From positions 55,041,158 to 55,105,157 of the forward strand of contig NC_085049.1 of the NCBI RefSeq assembly GCF_963662255.1: DNA of 64,000 nucleotides, read 5' to 3'. The notes below the pieces were generated by a model. The model saw only the letters and a program-made list of their open reading frames with translations. It was not told where the DNA came from and did no database searches. The translations under genes and the position numbers were made by a program. Shown here piece after piece: positions 18,270 through 31,645 of this stretch. Every line of letters begins with the position of its first letter. Positions within the stretch are counted from its first letter, which is position 1. The DNA comes from Cinclus cinclus (taxonomy: Eukaryota > Chordata > Aves > Passeriformes > Cinclidae).

Positions 18270-19660
18270 AAGTCCCCCCCGCAGGCAGCGGGCTCCTTTC
18301 GCCCGTCAGGGAGGACTTTTCAACTTGACCGTGGTGGCGGGGGCTGCGCGGGCGGCAGCGGGGGGAGCTGCCCGCCGCACCGGCCTCGCAGGCAAATGAG
18401 CCCGGGCGTGTGCGGGGGAGCGGGGTGCGGGGGCCGCGGAGGGGGAGCTCTCGTTCCCGGGCTGAAGGAGCCCTACGGTTCCTCTTGCAGACACGATGGA
18501 CCAGAGGGAGGTTTTTCTTCTTTCTTTTTTTTTTTTTTTCTTTTTTTCCCCCTTCCCTTCATCATAGACTGCCGGCCAGCAAACTAATTGCCTCTCCGCT
18601 TCTAGTTTTAGGCGCTCACTTTGGTTAGAGCAGCAACGAGGCAAGAAAACGGTTTGGGTGAGATAACTAGATTTACTAGGGAAGGTGGTTGGTGAGTTAG
18701 GTCAAACCCAGCACCCAGGTCATCCTGTTCCGCGGGCCGAGTCGGGGCTGGGCAGATTCGGAGTGCAGGAAGTTTGGGGAAAGGCAGGGCTGGGTCTCTC
18801 TCCCCGCACCTCCAAAAGATGCCGTGGCCGGTCCTGTAACCGGGCAGGAGAACGGCGGCCGAAGTACCAGCAGCGGGCGCCGCCAGCGAGGAGCAGCCCC
18901 GGCGGGAGGGGACAGGGACGGCCGCAGAGGCGAGGCCGCCCGCCCCGAGGGCCGCAGCCCGTGCCCCGCCATCCGACGGCTCGGGGGCGGCGGCGGGGGG
19001 CGTGGGGCAGGGCCCAGGCCTAGATCTTCCCGCTGTCAGCCGGCAGCCTCTCGAAACGCCGGCACCTGCTCTCCCGCTGCCCTGCCCGCGCTCCCGCGGC
19101 TCCACCCGCCGCAGCCCCTGCGCTCTGAGCGGAGCTCAGCCCCCGGGATCCGCGTACATGGGAGAGCGGGCGGACGCCTCAGTCATCTCTGAAAATGTCA
19201 TTAATTTTATTAGCAGAGGAGAACACCCCCTCTCTCTGCCCTCCCTCCCAGGCGCTCCCCAGGCGGACCGCTCGCAGGTTAGGTAGGGCTCAGCCCGGGG
19301 ACGGCTCTGCCTCTGGCCGCTCCTGATCTGTCCCGTCCCCTCCGGCCGCCGCTGCGCTGCCGGCTGTGACCGCCGTGCCCGGCGGAGCTCAGCTGCCCCA
19401 GCCCCGCAGCGGGATCCGGTGCCCTCCGCGCCTCCCCGACGGCCTCGGCGGGCCGCGTTCCGCCGCTCCCTCGGGGCCTCGCAGCTCCGTCCCGGCTCCT
19501 CCGCGGCTGCCGGCGCTGTGCCGGGGTAGCTGGTGCGGATGGAGACGGGGAAAGGGCGACAGGGAGTGGCAGTCCTGCTTCGGAACCGCTTCGCTCTGTG
19601 CCGCCACAAACCCGCCAAGGTCTTTCTCATCCCTCGTTTCCCAAAGCGGGATGGGCGTTT
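18270..19660. promoter_or_regulatory. RFX4: CpG island at 5' end of RFX4 intron 1
   Basis: Dense CpG sequence starts right after the first coding exon. It contains a 35-bp polypyrimidine run near 18520-18555 and, near 19186-19216, an AT-rich insert with TAATTTTATTAG-like homeodomain cores. Open frames such as 19136-20011 on the minus strand are composition artefacts. Confidence 0.75.
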
Positions 19661-20431
19661 TGTAAAATTTAAATATTGATTAAAAACAAAGGGGAAAAGA
19701 GAGAAGGAAGGGGTGTTGCCCGATCCGGTTAGGCTGTTCCTGCAGTGATCCCGGCGCGGGGCGCTCGATGCACCGGGTAGGCTCGGCCCTTCGCCGGCCA
19801 CCGGCAACACCAGCCGGGTTTGGGCCACGCTTACTGCCGGGTTCCCGGCACAAAATCCAGGTGGGCTGTTCCGGGGAGAAAGTGTTCGGCGGGGAAGGAA
19901 TCGTTGAGTTAGGGTCCGAGCGTGTGCAGGAGTTAAAGAGGGTGTTAGAGAAAGTTGTCTTCCTGTCCGGCGGCACTGCCCAGGCGGGGTTAAGGGGACT
20001 GCCGGCAACATCTCGTTATCGAGAGGAACGGGTCTTTAGAGGAAAAAACCCCAAACCTAACAAAAACGTGCGGTGTTTTCTGTCCCTCCTTTAAGAATTG
20101 TCCGTTCCCAACTTTAGCCTCCGTACTATTCGTTTCCTAATTTCCTAGTTTCCTAAGGTTGTAATAAGTGGCAGTATGATTGATTAAGACAATATTAATC
20201 AGAAAACACTTTAGTCTCCCTAAGCAGATGGCAAGAAAACTGGAGCTTTGCAGTTGACTCATTCAGACACCTTAACCTCCCTTTCACAGGGCTTAATCCA
20301 ATTAGCTTTTCTCCTTAGTTTCAGTTGTTATGTAAAGATCCTTTTGCATTGTGGAGAAATATGGCTTCATTGAAAAAAATCAGTCATGTTTTAATTCATC
20401 TTCAACAGATTTTCCCTAAACTACTGGGATT

Positions 20432-20529
20432 AAAGAAAAAACAAAACAAAAACAAAACAAACAAAAAACAAAACAAAACAAAAAACAAAACAAAACAAAA
20501 AACAAAACAACCAAAAAAAAAAAAAAACC
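20432..20529. repeat. (AAAAC)n-type A-rich simple repeat
   Basis: About 98 bp of AAAAC/AAAAAC units end in a run of 14 or so A. It resembles an expanded retroposon tail, but I see no recognisable element body next to it. Confidence 0.95.
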
Positions 20530-20639
20530 AGCAACGAAAAAACCCACCCGCGATTCTAATTTTAAGGCAGGGGAACGGTTTGGTTCCTTCACCTTCCCGA
20601 AAAAATGCCATGTGGTTCCATCGAGTTTCTCTAACCTGT

Positions 20640-21690
20640 AGAGTGACCCGTGGGGACTGGCACCGAGGCGAAAAGGTTTTCTGGCCGCCTGGGCTCCCAG
20701 GTGTCCGGCGGGACAGCGGCAGCGCGCTCGCAGCAGCGCCCGGCCCCGACGGCCCAGCCCAGGCACGGCGCGGCGGCGCTTGGCGAGGAGCTGCCCTCGG
20801 GGCTCTCCCGCTGCCCTCGGGGCTCTCCCGCTGCCCTCGGGGCTCTCCCGCTGCCCTCGGGGCTCTCCCGCGGCCCTCGGGGCTCTCCCGCTGCCCTCGG
20901 GGCTCTCCCGCGGCCGCGGAGTGGGGCACCAGCAGGGCCACACGCCCTCCTCCCTGGGTTTGCGGCATGTTTTCATCGCATGGTTCTGCTGCCGCCTTTA
21001 ACCCCGCCAGGCGGCCGCCCGCCGCTGGGTGTAGTTTCTGAAGCTCCTAACTCCCCGGAGCCGGGCCGGGAGCCGTCGAGCCGCCGGGGGAGCGCGCAGC
21101 CTCCCCCGCCCCTTCGCTGTGCGGCATTAAGGGGTAATTCCGGGGGGCTGCATCTGGTTTTTGGGGCTTGCCCTGTGCTCGACCCTGCCTTCACCCCATA
21201 GCCCCGCCGGCACCCGACATCCCCGCGCCCGCGAGCTGCCGGGGGACCGGGGACAGCGGCACCGCGCCCCATCTCACCCCGGAGGAGTCGGGGCTGCCAA
21301 GAGGGCGGTGGCGGGGCTGGGCGGTGGGGGCCAGCGCCCGGCGCTCCCCGAGGGGCGGCCGGGGCAAGCTTTGCGGGCCACCCCGAGCGCTCCTAGAGGC
21401 TTTCCTCAGCCGCAGCCCCCCCTAGTGACATCGGCACGGTGAGTGCGGGGCGCTCCCGGCGGGGCACAGCCCTCGCCTCCCCGACCCGCAGCAGCTGTCC
21501 CACGCAGGAGGATGCCGCCCGCTCGGGAGCGGCGTGCGGAGATGCGGGGTGCCGTGGATTTCCCGGGGGGGATGCTGCTAAACTCCCTGTCCCGCGACAC
21601 TCCCTGAGAAGCCCCCGCCGCGCCGCTCAAAGAGCAGGAGCCCAAGGAACTGATGCGCGTCCTTGGAGCGCGGCTTTCCTGCACAACTCA
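20640..21690. promoter_or_regulatory. RFX4: second CpG-rich block in RFX4 intron 1
   Basis: About 1 kb of very CpG-rich sequence 2.4-3.5 kb downstream of the first coding exon, including the 20-bp minisatellite. Together with the two other blocks it makes an island domain of about 6 kb, broken by AT-balanced gaps. Large island clusters of this sort are typical of developmental transcription factor genes. Confidence 0.7.
20791..20910. repeat. 20-bp GC-rich minisatellite, six units
   Basis: Exactly six head-to-tail copies of CTGCCCTCGGGGCTCTCCCG; a single change (CTGCC to CGGCC) marks unit 5, and the sequence just after unit 6 again begins CGGCC. Because 20 is not a multiple of three and the unit lacks stop triplets, all reading frames stay open on both strands, which explains overlapping long open frames here. 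Confidence 0.97.
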
Positions 21691-24600
21691 GTAAATATCC
21701 CTCCTTGTTACAGTGCTGGAGCCAGGCAAAACCTCCGCTGGCTTTCAGGCGCTAGGTGGATGAGATCCTTGGGACTTGAAGCTGAGACTTAGGAGCTGAT
21801 CCAAAGCCCATTAAAACGAGCAGAAAGCCTTTCAGTGCTGTCAAGGACGTTGGGATTAGGCCCTTAAAGCAGTTCGTTTGAACCACGAAAAGCTGCTTCC
21901 ACCGCCTGGGCTGAAAACTTTGTGGCAGTGGCCAGATTTCAGTCTATCTTCTTATCAACATAGACAGGTGTTGCGGCCGTGGTGGGTGACCTTTGCTACT
22001 AGCTTGCCATTTAAAACGGATCAAGCATATTAAGCATTGATTGAAGAGAATTAATGGCTTTCATATCCTGGTTCAATTAATGAAATTACCAGTATTGATA
22101 ATAAATACTTGAATGCTACTTGGGAATGGAGCTGTGACATTTCAGAATGTATGTATGATGCTAAAGTGTGCGATCCTAATTTATTTAATCCAAACAAATG
22201 ATTGATTTTGCTTCTGAAAACTGTTTGTTTTGCTTATTACAACACGGTAAAGAGAAAACTTATTTTTTCTCCCCCCCTTACTTTCCTGGAATTCTTTTCA
22301 TACTTTTTTATCCCAATAAGGAAAACAAAGTTATTTATTGTTTCAGAATTTGTGTTTATAGAGGTTCTAACCTGCTGAGCAGTTAGGATGATCCAACAAA
22401 TTTTTTGAATCCTAAATTTGATATGATATGGAGATGCAGAAGAAATACCACTGGTCCTTTATATAGTTGAACCTGAGAATTTGTCCCATGGGATTTTGTA
22501 TCTTATAAGATTTCACAAATGAAAGAAATGGAGCAGGGGTGGAAAAAATCCAATAAGAAATGTTTTCTTTCCTGCGAGCTGCGGAGTTTGTGTGGGCAAG
22601 ATTTATGCAGCAGGGCCCAATTCCTGGCAGCTCCCTCTGCCTTCAGCAGCAGCAGCAGAACAAGGATCTAAACCCAGGTCCTGCCACTGGATCAGGTCTT
22701 CATTTCTGTGGGGTTTTAATAACTTTGTAAAATCTGTCAGGATTTTTTAAGAGGTTTTGAAATGTGGTGAAAATTACCTTGACTGAAGAAGTTCATCTTT
22801 TGAGTCTGACTCAGAGAAAATAATTACAAATTTATTTGTCTGCTAATTAATTAATTCTAAATTTTTAGGGAGAGGCAATTGTGGTATTTTTCACTGCCCC
22901 ACAATATTTACCTGCAGTAAAAATCTGAAAAAGGATGGAAAGAAAAAAGAGCTAAATCAAGGTTTTGCATTAAAATAGCCATAGAACTGTAGAAAATGAT
23001 TTAATTTCTTTAAGATGCACTTCATGGTTTCCAGTCCTCAAGACTTTATTTGAGTGTAACCCTCATTACAAAAGGGACTCTGGATTCTGACAGATAAAAC
23101 TTTGTATGCAGACTGTAAAGAAACCTGTAGCCCCAACTGGTCTATTTCAGGTGCACTTTTACTATAGTAAACATATATTGAATAAAATACCTTCTCAAAA
23201 TTAGAAGGGATCATTCTGCGCTAAGATACTTGTGATGCTGCTACAACTGTCCCACAGTAAGTCATCAGAAGAATATCCTGCTTCCATCAGGGCTGTTGGC
23301 TTGCTTGCCTTTAGAAAATAAGTCTGGTTTTCAGCCAGCAATGCAGTGAGTGTGCAGGCAAGGAGGAAGGTTAGCATAGCTGTAAAATCTGCAGTGTCTC
23401 TGAATGTAAACACCTTTGCATTTTGCTAGCTTAATTTGCAGCTGGTTTGCAAGTTAGGACAGTCATAAAAAAGTGCATACATAGGATTTCAGTATATTAA
23501 ACTAAAGATCAAATCATGGGATCCCTGAAATCTGCGTGGTGATGAAATGTTAGTACCTCTTCAGATCAAGACCTTTGAAGAGGTGGCCTTAAATACAGCT
23601 GTGGCTTGATGGTCCATAACAATGCCTTGAGAGCAGTGGTGGGCTGTCATGTAAATAATACAAATATAAGGTGGGTCCTTTGAGGATACTTGATGTGACA
23701 CTGGAGTCCAAATAATTAGCTCACAATTCTGTGAGTGCTGAGGTTTGTGATTTTCCTGAGTTCACCCACTTGTCTGTTTCCCCACATCTGTGCTGGATTT
23801 TCAATTTGTTTCATTGTGTGTGAAAACAAATACCTGGTATGATCCAACCCTGCTGGAGCCCAGGGTCCTGGCAGCCGAGGGGATTTGACTGCTGACAAAC
23901 TGGTTGGGAAGATGGATAGTGTAAAGGGTATTTGATGACTGAGCAAACCTATAGATAACAAGTGTATGAAGGGAGAATATGTGGTGATGATTAAGGCCTG
24001 TGTGGGATTTTTAGGATATCTGGACCACTGGCATGTTTACACACATCTTTGAGAACTTAAAGAATTCAATATATGTTCTAAGGAGTTTCTGGGAACTTTA
24101 AAAACTAATGCAATTTGCTGTTAGAGATAGGTCCTGATCCTGCAGTGGCTCCACAAGGGAAACACCTGTTGAAATCCATGTGCGTGCCTGAGAGAGGGCA
24201 GATGCCCAGGGTTAACATGCAATGATCCCTCCCCACAGCTGAGAATGTGTAATAACTTAATTGCAGCTATTTTACATGCATAACTAGCAGTACTGGCCTG
24301 TCTTCATTTACATTTATTTTCTCTAAGGGGGTTTGCAGCAAGAGTAGTTTATTAGCTGTAAAATACCAGCCGCTGTTAGAGATGGTGCGTAAAGTCAGCA
24401 TCAGAGCCTTTCTTGCTTGCTGCAAGAGCTGTGGTTTCATTCTCTGCCTATAAACACATGTTGGATGAAATGCTTTTGACCATTCTTCCCTTTCTGATAA
24501 ATTTGAAATCAGGAAAAAGTGGAGAGGGTTAAGTAGAGCCTTGGCTCCCACTGCACCCAGTAAGAGAAAGCTCATTTGAAGCTTAATTTGCCTCAAGACT

Positions 24601-27600
24601 GAAATGTGGGCTCAGTGCTGTCTTGTTTCCTTCACTTCAGCTACAGTTAAGCACTTTGTTTTCTTTTATTGGCAATTGAACTTAATTTCTCTGAGATGGA
24701 AGTTATTACAGGAACCAAGAAGTTGATTCACAGCTATGAATTATGTGCTTACAATTAATGAGCAGCTTATGCTGAGCATTTTTTTGCAGGACACCAAATA
24801 TTATCATAAGAACAAACAATATATTTCATATAGCCAGAACATTCTCTGAATGAGTGATTCCCTGAAACTTACAGCCTTGGGAATGAGAGGCCTTCATTTC
24901 AGAGTGGTAGGTTGGGGGCAAATGCTGGAATTTCTTCTGTTCTTTCGACTGGCTGTAGTCACAGTCTGATGCTGTGATCATCACTCTGACAGACTGCACG
25001 CTGGAGCTTTGGGCTCTCATGAACCCCATAGCAGGGACTGAAACAATTAAAACCACAAAATCCTCTTCTCTAGGGACTTTCATTTCCTTGCTGAAATTGT
25101 ATCTAGAAAAAAAACTGCTTTTGCCTGGAAAAAGGACTACAAATTTCAAGTGTTAGAAATCACTGCCTTCTTTTTTTCCTTAAAGAATACTGTTGATAGA
25201 AGTATAAATACGTGTTATTGTTCACCTTCTCTTTAATCTCTTTTTAAGCTTCCAGTCCTTAGAATTATACTATCAGACTCCTGTTTCTTCAGCTGATTCG
25301 GCTACTTGGGGTAAGACTTACAGATGCTCATATTAAGTCAGGTAAAATCCCTTACATGAAAAATGTCTTATACACAAATATAAGCTTGCAAATGATATCT
25401 ATAAATCAACAAAGGAAAAAAATACAGGAGCTTTCTGTTCTTGTCTGTATGTTCAGATCATGCTTGTGCTATACTTATAAAGCAAAAAAATACCAGAAAT
25501 GCAGTGACAATGGTAATTTTAATAGTAGGGAAGAAAAGCAAAAAGTAGAGGTACCGCTAAATGCAGTGTTAGAAAGGCTAACACACTTTTTTTGGTTTGT
25601 TTTTCTCCCTTCTAGAGCCTTTTAATTGTTAAACTATTTCACAAGTGTTTGAACTACCTCAGCTACAGCTGAGGAAGGGAAATACTGAGAGAGAGCCCAG
25701 TTCCTTAGTGGAGTCACATGAGTGGTCATCCAGTGCTGGGTGGAATCACCTGTGTTTCAGAGCCAACTCCCCCATGGTGACAGCAATGCACACCTGATTC
25801 AAAAGACCCCACAGAACATAATTTTTAAAGCTAAGGACGCTTCAATACCCTATGATAAAGGTGTAGTCTGCTGCAAAAGACCAACACATGTGTCAGAGGC
25901 GAAGCAGGAAAGGCTGTATATTTTCCTAATATCCTTGGATTTCACTGAAACAGATCATTTGTTGATTAAAATTCATGGATGGATGTAGGAAGTAGACAAA
26001 AACCTACTCTTCAAAGGGGAAAAAAATCCTCAACAACCTGACTTGTGTGGTTCCCACCTTCATCTGACATTCAGTTTAACCATAGTCATGTGGCAGGATG
26101 TTCTAATTAAGCAAATGAGTACTTAATGCCATTAGCTTCACTCTATTCCTGGGTGTTGCTTTCTCTGATGCTCAGAGGAAAGTAAAATTCTTCCTGCTCC
26201 TTTATTCCTTAAAATGCTTAAGCAACGTGGGGAAACAGAAATTTCTAGCTGGTTCTTAAGGTAACAATGGCCTGATAGACACCTTAAAAAAATTTTTGGT
26301 GCAAGGTAATATGAAAGTGGAGTCCTGGTCCCCAGCTGCTCTGTGTCAGGGCATAGCAGATCTGCTTTTCTCTGATGAGAGATGCCCTCTCCTGCAGTGG
26401 GTGTTCCTGGGTGCACGGGCTGGTGTGGTGGTGGAGGGACTCACCCACCCCTTTAGCTCCAGCTCTCTGTCTGCCAGATCAGGCTAAGCAGCAGGACAGA
26501 GATCTGCTGGCTAACAAGCTTGGCACCCCAGGGCTAGCAGGAAAGGAGCTGTGCCCAGTGCTGCGTGTGAGACAGAGGTCTCACTGGGGACAATGTGATG
26601 CAAGAGCCAGAGCAGGAATTCCCAGTGTGGTAGGTCTGAAATGTACACCTCGTGTAAGTAAAAGGCTGCTTCTTTTGGGCCTCTTGGGGTTACAGGTAAA
26701 ATGAGTTATGTTTTTGTTATCGAGGGAAATTTGGCCTTGTGAGAGGCAGTGTGCAAGTGACACATTTGCTAAATGGTGTGCTGTGTTAACCCCTGTCCCA
26801 GCTTGGCCTCCTGGGTGCTCACTGTGTGACACCAAGACGTCCTACCTCAGAGGAGGAGTGCTTAAGAGCCTTACAAGGTCCTTGGCAGAACAAGGCAGCT
26901 GCCAGGTGAGATTTGCTCCATACCCTGTGCAGACTGAAAGCAGAGGCTGCTCCCCACAGGGTGCTCTGCTCCTCTCTAAACTGTGCCTGTGCTTCCTTTT
27001 TCCCAAGCAATGTCAGTAACATATCCTGCTGGTTGGACTGCCTGGCTAGCACAGGTTTTCTGGAGCTGAAATTCACATTCCTATCCTAAAAGTAGAGTCA
27101 CGGGGACAATACTGGTGTAGGGGCCCCTCTAATGCAAACATTTTTTGAAAATGAGTTGTGGTAAGGGCAGCAAATGGCCTCCATTGTAATGAGGTGGGGA
27201 GGACTGCATTTACAGAGCAGTTTAATCACATGGATGGAGCAGTGTGTTCACCTCTCCTTCTTGCTGGGTCATTTCCACTTTGAGCTCTGCAAACAGACCG
27301 TCTATTGAGCAGTTAGTATTCAGTGCTGAATATTCAATACTAGACTCTTGTTTTGGTGAGTCTTGGGCAAAAAAAGAAGGAGGAAAGAAGACTTCTCTTT
27401 TTTCTCGTGTTCCCTCCCTGAGTTTGCTTTGCATATTGTTTGGAGGAGACTGGAGTCTTCTCAGAAGAGCCAGGCTCCTAGTTTTAAAAGCACTGGTCTA
27501 CTTTCATAGTACTTTCTAAGGGAAGGGAAGACAGTTTGGAAGGGATTAAATTCATACAAGTCTTACAAATCTGTAAGTCTAGGCACATTGGGACTTAGGA

Positions 27601-30600
27601 AAGGCTTTTTGTCAACCATAGTTGGACTGTAAAGATAACAGCATGAAATGCTAGTTCTGCATACACAAATTAGTTCTGAGGGGTACCGATCTTTGTGGGG
27701 GGATGTTATGATGATTTATTCATGTCCTCTCTGTTAGTTTTGGTAGGCAGATACTCCCTGTGTTAATCCTGAGAGCAATGGCGTTCATTTGTTTCTGTCT
27801 GGTGTGCCGTGTTTACCCACAAAATGGTTGTGAATGATGTGATGGCTGCATCCTTTGGCAGTAGTGAGCAACAGATAGATTTGGAGTAGATATCCATAAA
27901 GGGAGGAAAAGGGGTCACCATTTGAGTCCATGTAGCATCTCTATATTTTAGTTCACACTCTTTTTTAGTCAAGTGGTTGTTTCTTTCTTACTGCTATAAT
28001 TATGCCCTAACACCTGAGTCACATAATCTGTGTACATTTGTGTCTGTCTTCTAATGTTCTTTCAATCTGCTCGACAGGATGCTGTTTCTAACGAGAAATA
28101 TTTACTGTAGCCTCATTCCTTTAGGAGCTGACCTTTTTTCTCCTGATTAGAAACAGAAAATAGAAAGTCTCTATAGTTACTTTCTTTTCTTTTATCCTTT
28201 ATTTCTGACCATGCCCTTTTCTTTCTAATTCATTCTTTTGTTTCCTTTCCCTTTCTTTCTCTCCTCCTTTCCAACAACCAGCCTTGTCCCTCCTCTCTCT
28301 CCTTTCTGAGCCCCACAACCAGTGTTTTGTGTACCCCCCACCCATATCTCACATCTTTTCATTTTGTCATCTTTGTGGGCCTGTCTTACTGATGTACTAC
28401 CATCTCTGTGCCAAATTGGCCTGTCTGCTGGAGGCCAACTTTCATCAGCTCCTGAGGCAGAGGGAAGCATTTCATGGGTACTTGATGCAAATTCTGTTTC
28501 TTGAGCCATGGCTCTCCTGCTCAGCCAAATTATTCCAGCCCTGAGTAATAATGAAGCAGAGCTGAATTAAGGATTTGAGGACTCCATATCTTCTCATGCA
28601 CGCTGGTGAGCTCAGGGACAATGGCAGCAGCTGAGAATGTCTAACCCAGCAGCTAGGGAGCAGAGACTGCTGCAGGATGTAAGAGATGGGAGAGGTACTC
28701 AGAATGTAAGGTCCTATGAGCTCACTTGTGTGTCTCAAATTAATTCTATTCCATAAGAAGTTAATGGAATCTGGGGCAAAAAGGGCATCAATAGAATCTG
28801 AGCTTTATCAAGAGGCATGTGTGGATTTCCTTGGAAGGAAATGTTGCAGTTAAATTGGAGACAATGACAGCCTTTCCAATGAGTCGTGCAGCAGACCCTG
28901 GAGGACTGAGGAGTCATAACACATCCCACTGTGGAATCATGAGGGCATGCTCTGCTACCTGGAAGGCACATGAGGTGTGTGATGATCTTACTGATAAAAA
29001 GATTGGCTGTGTGTTGCACAGCCATTAAATTGAAGTTCATCCCTGGGAGAACTGAGTGGGTCAGACGCTGCTGTCACTAAGGGAATGTCAGGAAATGGCA
29101 CCGCACCGAAATCGGACTGAGTGCGGTTTGCTTTGCTGCTAAATGAGGATGGCCTTGATGAAGCAAAAACCAAGCAGCCATTTACTGGTCTGGTGAAACT
29201 TACTTTCCAAAATGAAACACTGAATAGCATCTGTGTGTGACTGGGAGAGGGAAAGGGCTACTCCTAATCAACATGCATATTGAGTTGGAAATGCAATACC
29301 AATATGTTATGTGATTCCAGAGGAGGGGGCAGATAGGAGTTTCTTGTTTGATCCAGGGTAGAGGCTGCCCTAAACACCAGAATCAATATGCAGAGGCATC
29401 CTGTATTATAGGACTTCTGAGGGTGTTTTATCTACATTTGGGATACCTCTTCTTAGCAAGGAATGCTGTTGACAGAATACTTAAATGAAAGCATCATATT
29501 CAGATGAACTTCTGCCCAGTGCACAGCGTAAGAAGAAGAGCACATCTCATAAATTCCAGCTTTTCTGCCCAAGTATTTTGGAGGAGTTAAAAATTATTAA
29601 GTGTGGTGCTTTTTGTTATTAGTTTAAGCATGGCATGTCAATTTTAAATATACTTTATCGAATAGTTTAATAGAAAATCAATAGTGGGAGTGAAGTTCTG
29701 GCTAAACAAAACAGACAAAACTCTCTCGCACTCAAGAGAATTATTCTTTGCATTCTTATGATATGGTGAATTTTCACAATGCTTTACCAGAATCACAAGT
29801 CAAAGAAAAAGAACAAAGACATTCCAGCCAACAAAGTGCCCTGGACCAATGTCCATTAATCCTGAAATAGTTCCAATAAGATTTCATGCCAAGAAATGAA
29901 AACAAAAGAAAGGACTGCAACAAGAGTGCCCGACATTTTCTCCTGTTGGAAATGAAATAAAAAGTTAGATTAGCAAACAAAACACCAAGGTATCTGGCAG
30001 CTTGTCAGGGTAGACACTCTGCCATCTGCACCAAGGCCATGTGTCACTGTCTTCCCTAGGGAGCAGGTCTCTTGGAAGAACAGAAGATGGCTATGCAGGA
30101 CCAAGGAGGACACTGGCATGATTTCATGTGGAGCTTGAAGATGTTCCTGACAGCTCACACTCACTGACTGGAAGGTGTGCTCCTTGCCAGCCGATGGCAC
30201 CAAATGAGGCAGCAAGGAGCGAAACCAGGCCCTGCATGGCAGGTGCTCCTCAATGGCTAGAGAGGAGCTGGTTTGTCAACTAGGAGTGTCTGTGTGCTGA
30301 AGCAGCCACAGCAACAGCAACTGGACAGTACCCCCTGCTATGCTCTCACAAACCTTTCATTTGGCAGTGGAGAGGAGGAGCATTTTGGTTACATCACCCG
30401 TGAACACCTTAATCTTAGAAAATTACTGTGTGTGATTGGCTGTCCCAACTAGCTTGTTCTGCTTGATTTAGTTGATTTTTGGTAAGTTCAGTGCCCTCAG
30501 TGGGAGCCAGTGCCAAGCCCTGTTGTGTCACAGACCCAGTTGTTCATAACAATGTGCAGAGGTTAAGCAAGATCTTGTTTAGGTCTAGTAGACTCAGTAG

Positions 30601-31520
30601 ACTGAGGCTTTGTAGATAAAGTGGTTTTTGTTTGCTTTCTTTCAAGCACTGTGGTTCTTCAAAAGCTTAAAATGTGGTTCTGAAACCAGCCTGCACAGCA
30701 CTCCAGCAGCATTATACATCTCAGGTGGCAGATGTGCCACAGCAGTGGCACAGCAGTAAACAGCAGTGATGTGCTGCAAGGTGAGAGAGATAAAGAACAT
30801 GAATCCTGATGTTGTATACTGCAGGTACTAGAATAGGTGTTTAGTAGTTTGAGGGTCAGACTTCAGGTTTCTCTCCCAGTCATTACTTGTAAGAGAAAGG
30901 GTCCATCTCTTTTGCCTTTAAGGGACTGTTTAAAACTAGAGATTTGTCTTATAAGCTGATATGACCAATTGCTCCAAGACATTGAAGTGTTACTAGATGA
31001 AGTCTTCACTTGCATTTGTCAAAATATTGCATGTACTGGTTCATTTTTCCTTACTTCCATTCAGATAGTATTTAGAAATTAGATTTGCAGCTCACTAAGG
31101 GAGGGCCAAAGCAGGCATTCTGCTTAGGTATTATGAATTTAACAGCTGCAGAGGTCAGAAGTTCTCTGTCCAAAACAGTGGCGAAACATGGAGAGCATGA
31201 ACAGAGAGTTTTTTGGGGTGCTGGCATGTTTCAGGCTATGTTCGGCAAGATCAGCTCTGCAGAGAAAAGCTCAATGGGTCTTGCACACCTCTGAGACAGA
31301 CAACAGAAGAAAGCTGTCAGGGCACTGATGGTTTCCTTAACGAGAAAAGACAGAGAATATCATCCCATCAACTTTCCTGTTTGGTACCATGGGCTATCAA
31401 AATGGAAATGGGAGGTTCCATGTCCTTCAGTCAGTCTCTCAAGCTTTTGAGTTACTGTATTTACCTGCTAAATCTGCTGTTAGCAACCACTTGCTCTTGG
31501 CCTAACAGGTCAGATGAGCA

Positions 31521-31645
31521 GCTGAAAGAGATAACATGGCAAAAGAATTTGTCAAAGATATATTTAAAGCGTATTTCTGATAGTTCATGAAAGTTCCTGC
31601 CCCCGAGCAGCTCTTGGATGTTACTATCTTGGAACTCCCAACCAG
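31521..31645 (+). repeat. direct repeat pair 2, copy A
   Basis: About 125 bp recur at 33011-33147 in the same orientation. Shared runs include GATAAC, TCAAAGATATATTTAAAG, TTTCTGATAGTTCATG, GAAGTTCCTGC and CTTGGA. The element is not recognised. Confidence 0.8.

Noticed and set aside
18511..18600. Polypyrimidine tract followed by CATCATAG, resembling a splice acceptor in intron 1
   Set aside because: No supported exon or donor follows; T-rich runs are common here. It could be a cryptic acceptor but cannot be supported.
19136..20011. 291-codon open frame on the minus strand
   Set aside because: Lies across CpG-island DNA and the AT-rich insert, has no recognisable domain and Arg/Pro/Ser-rich composition; most likely a GC artefact.
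20325..21201. Open frames of 183-238 codons with repeated RGSPAALGAL-type units
   Set aside because: They are produced by the A-rich tract and the 20-bp minisatellite, which is open in every frame.
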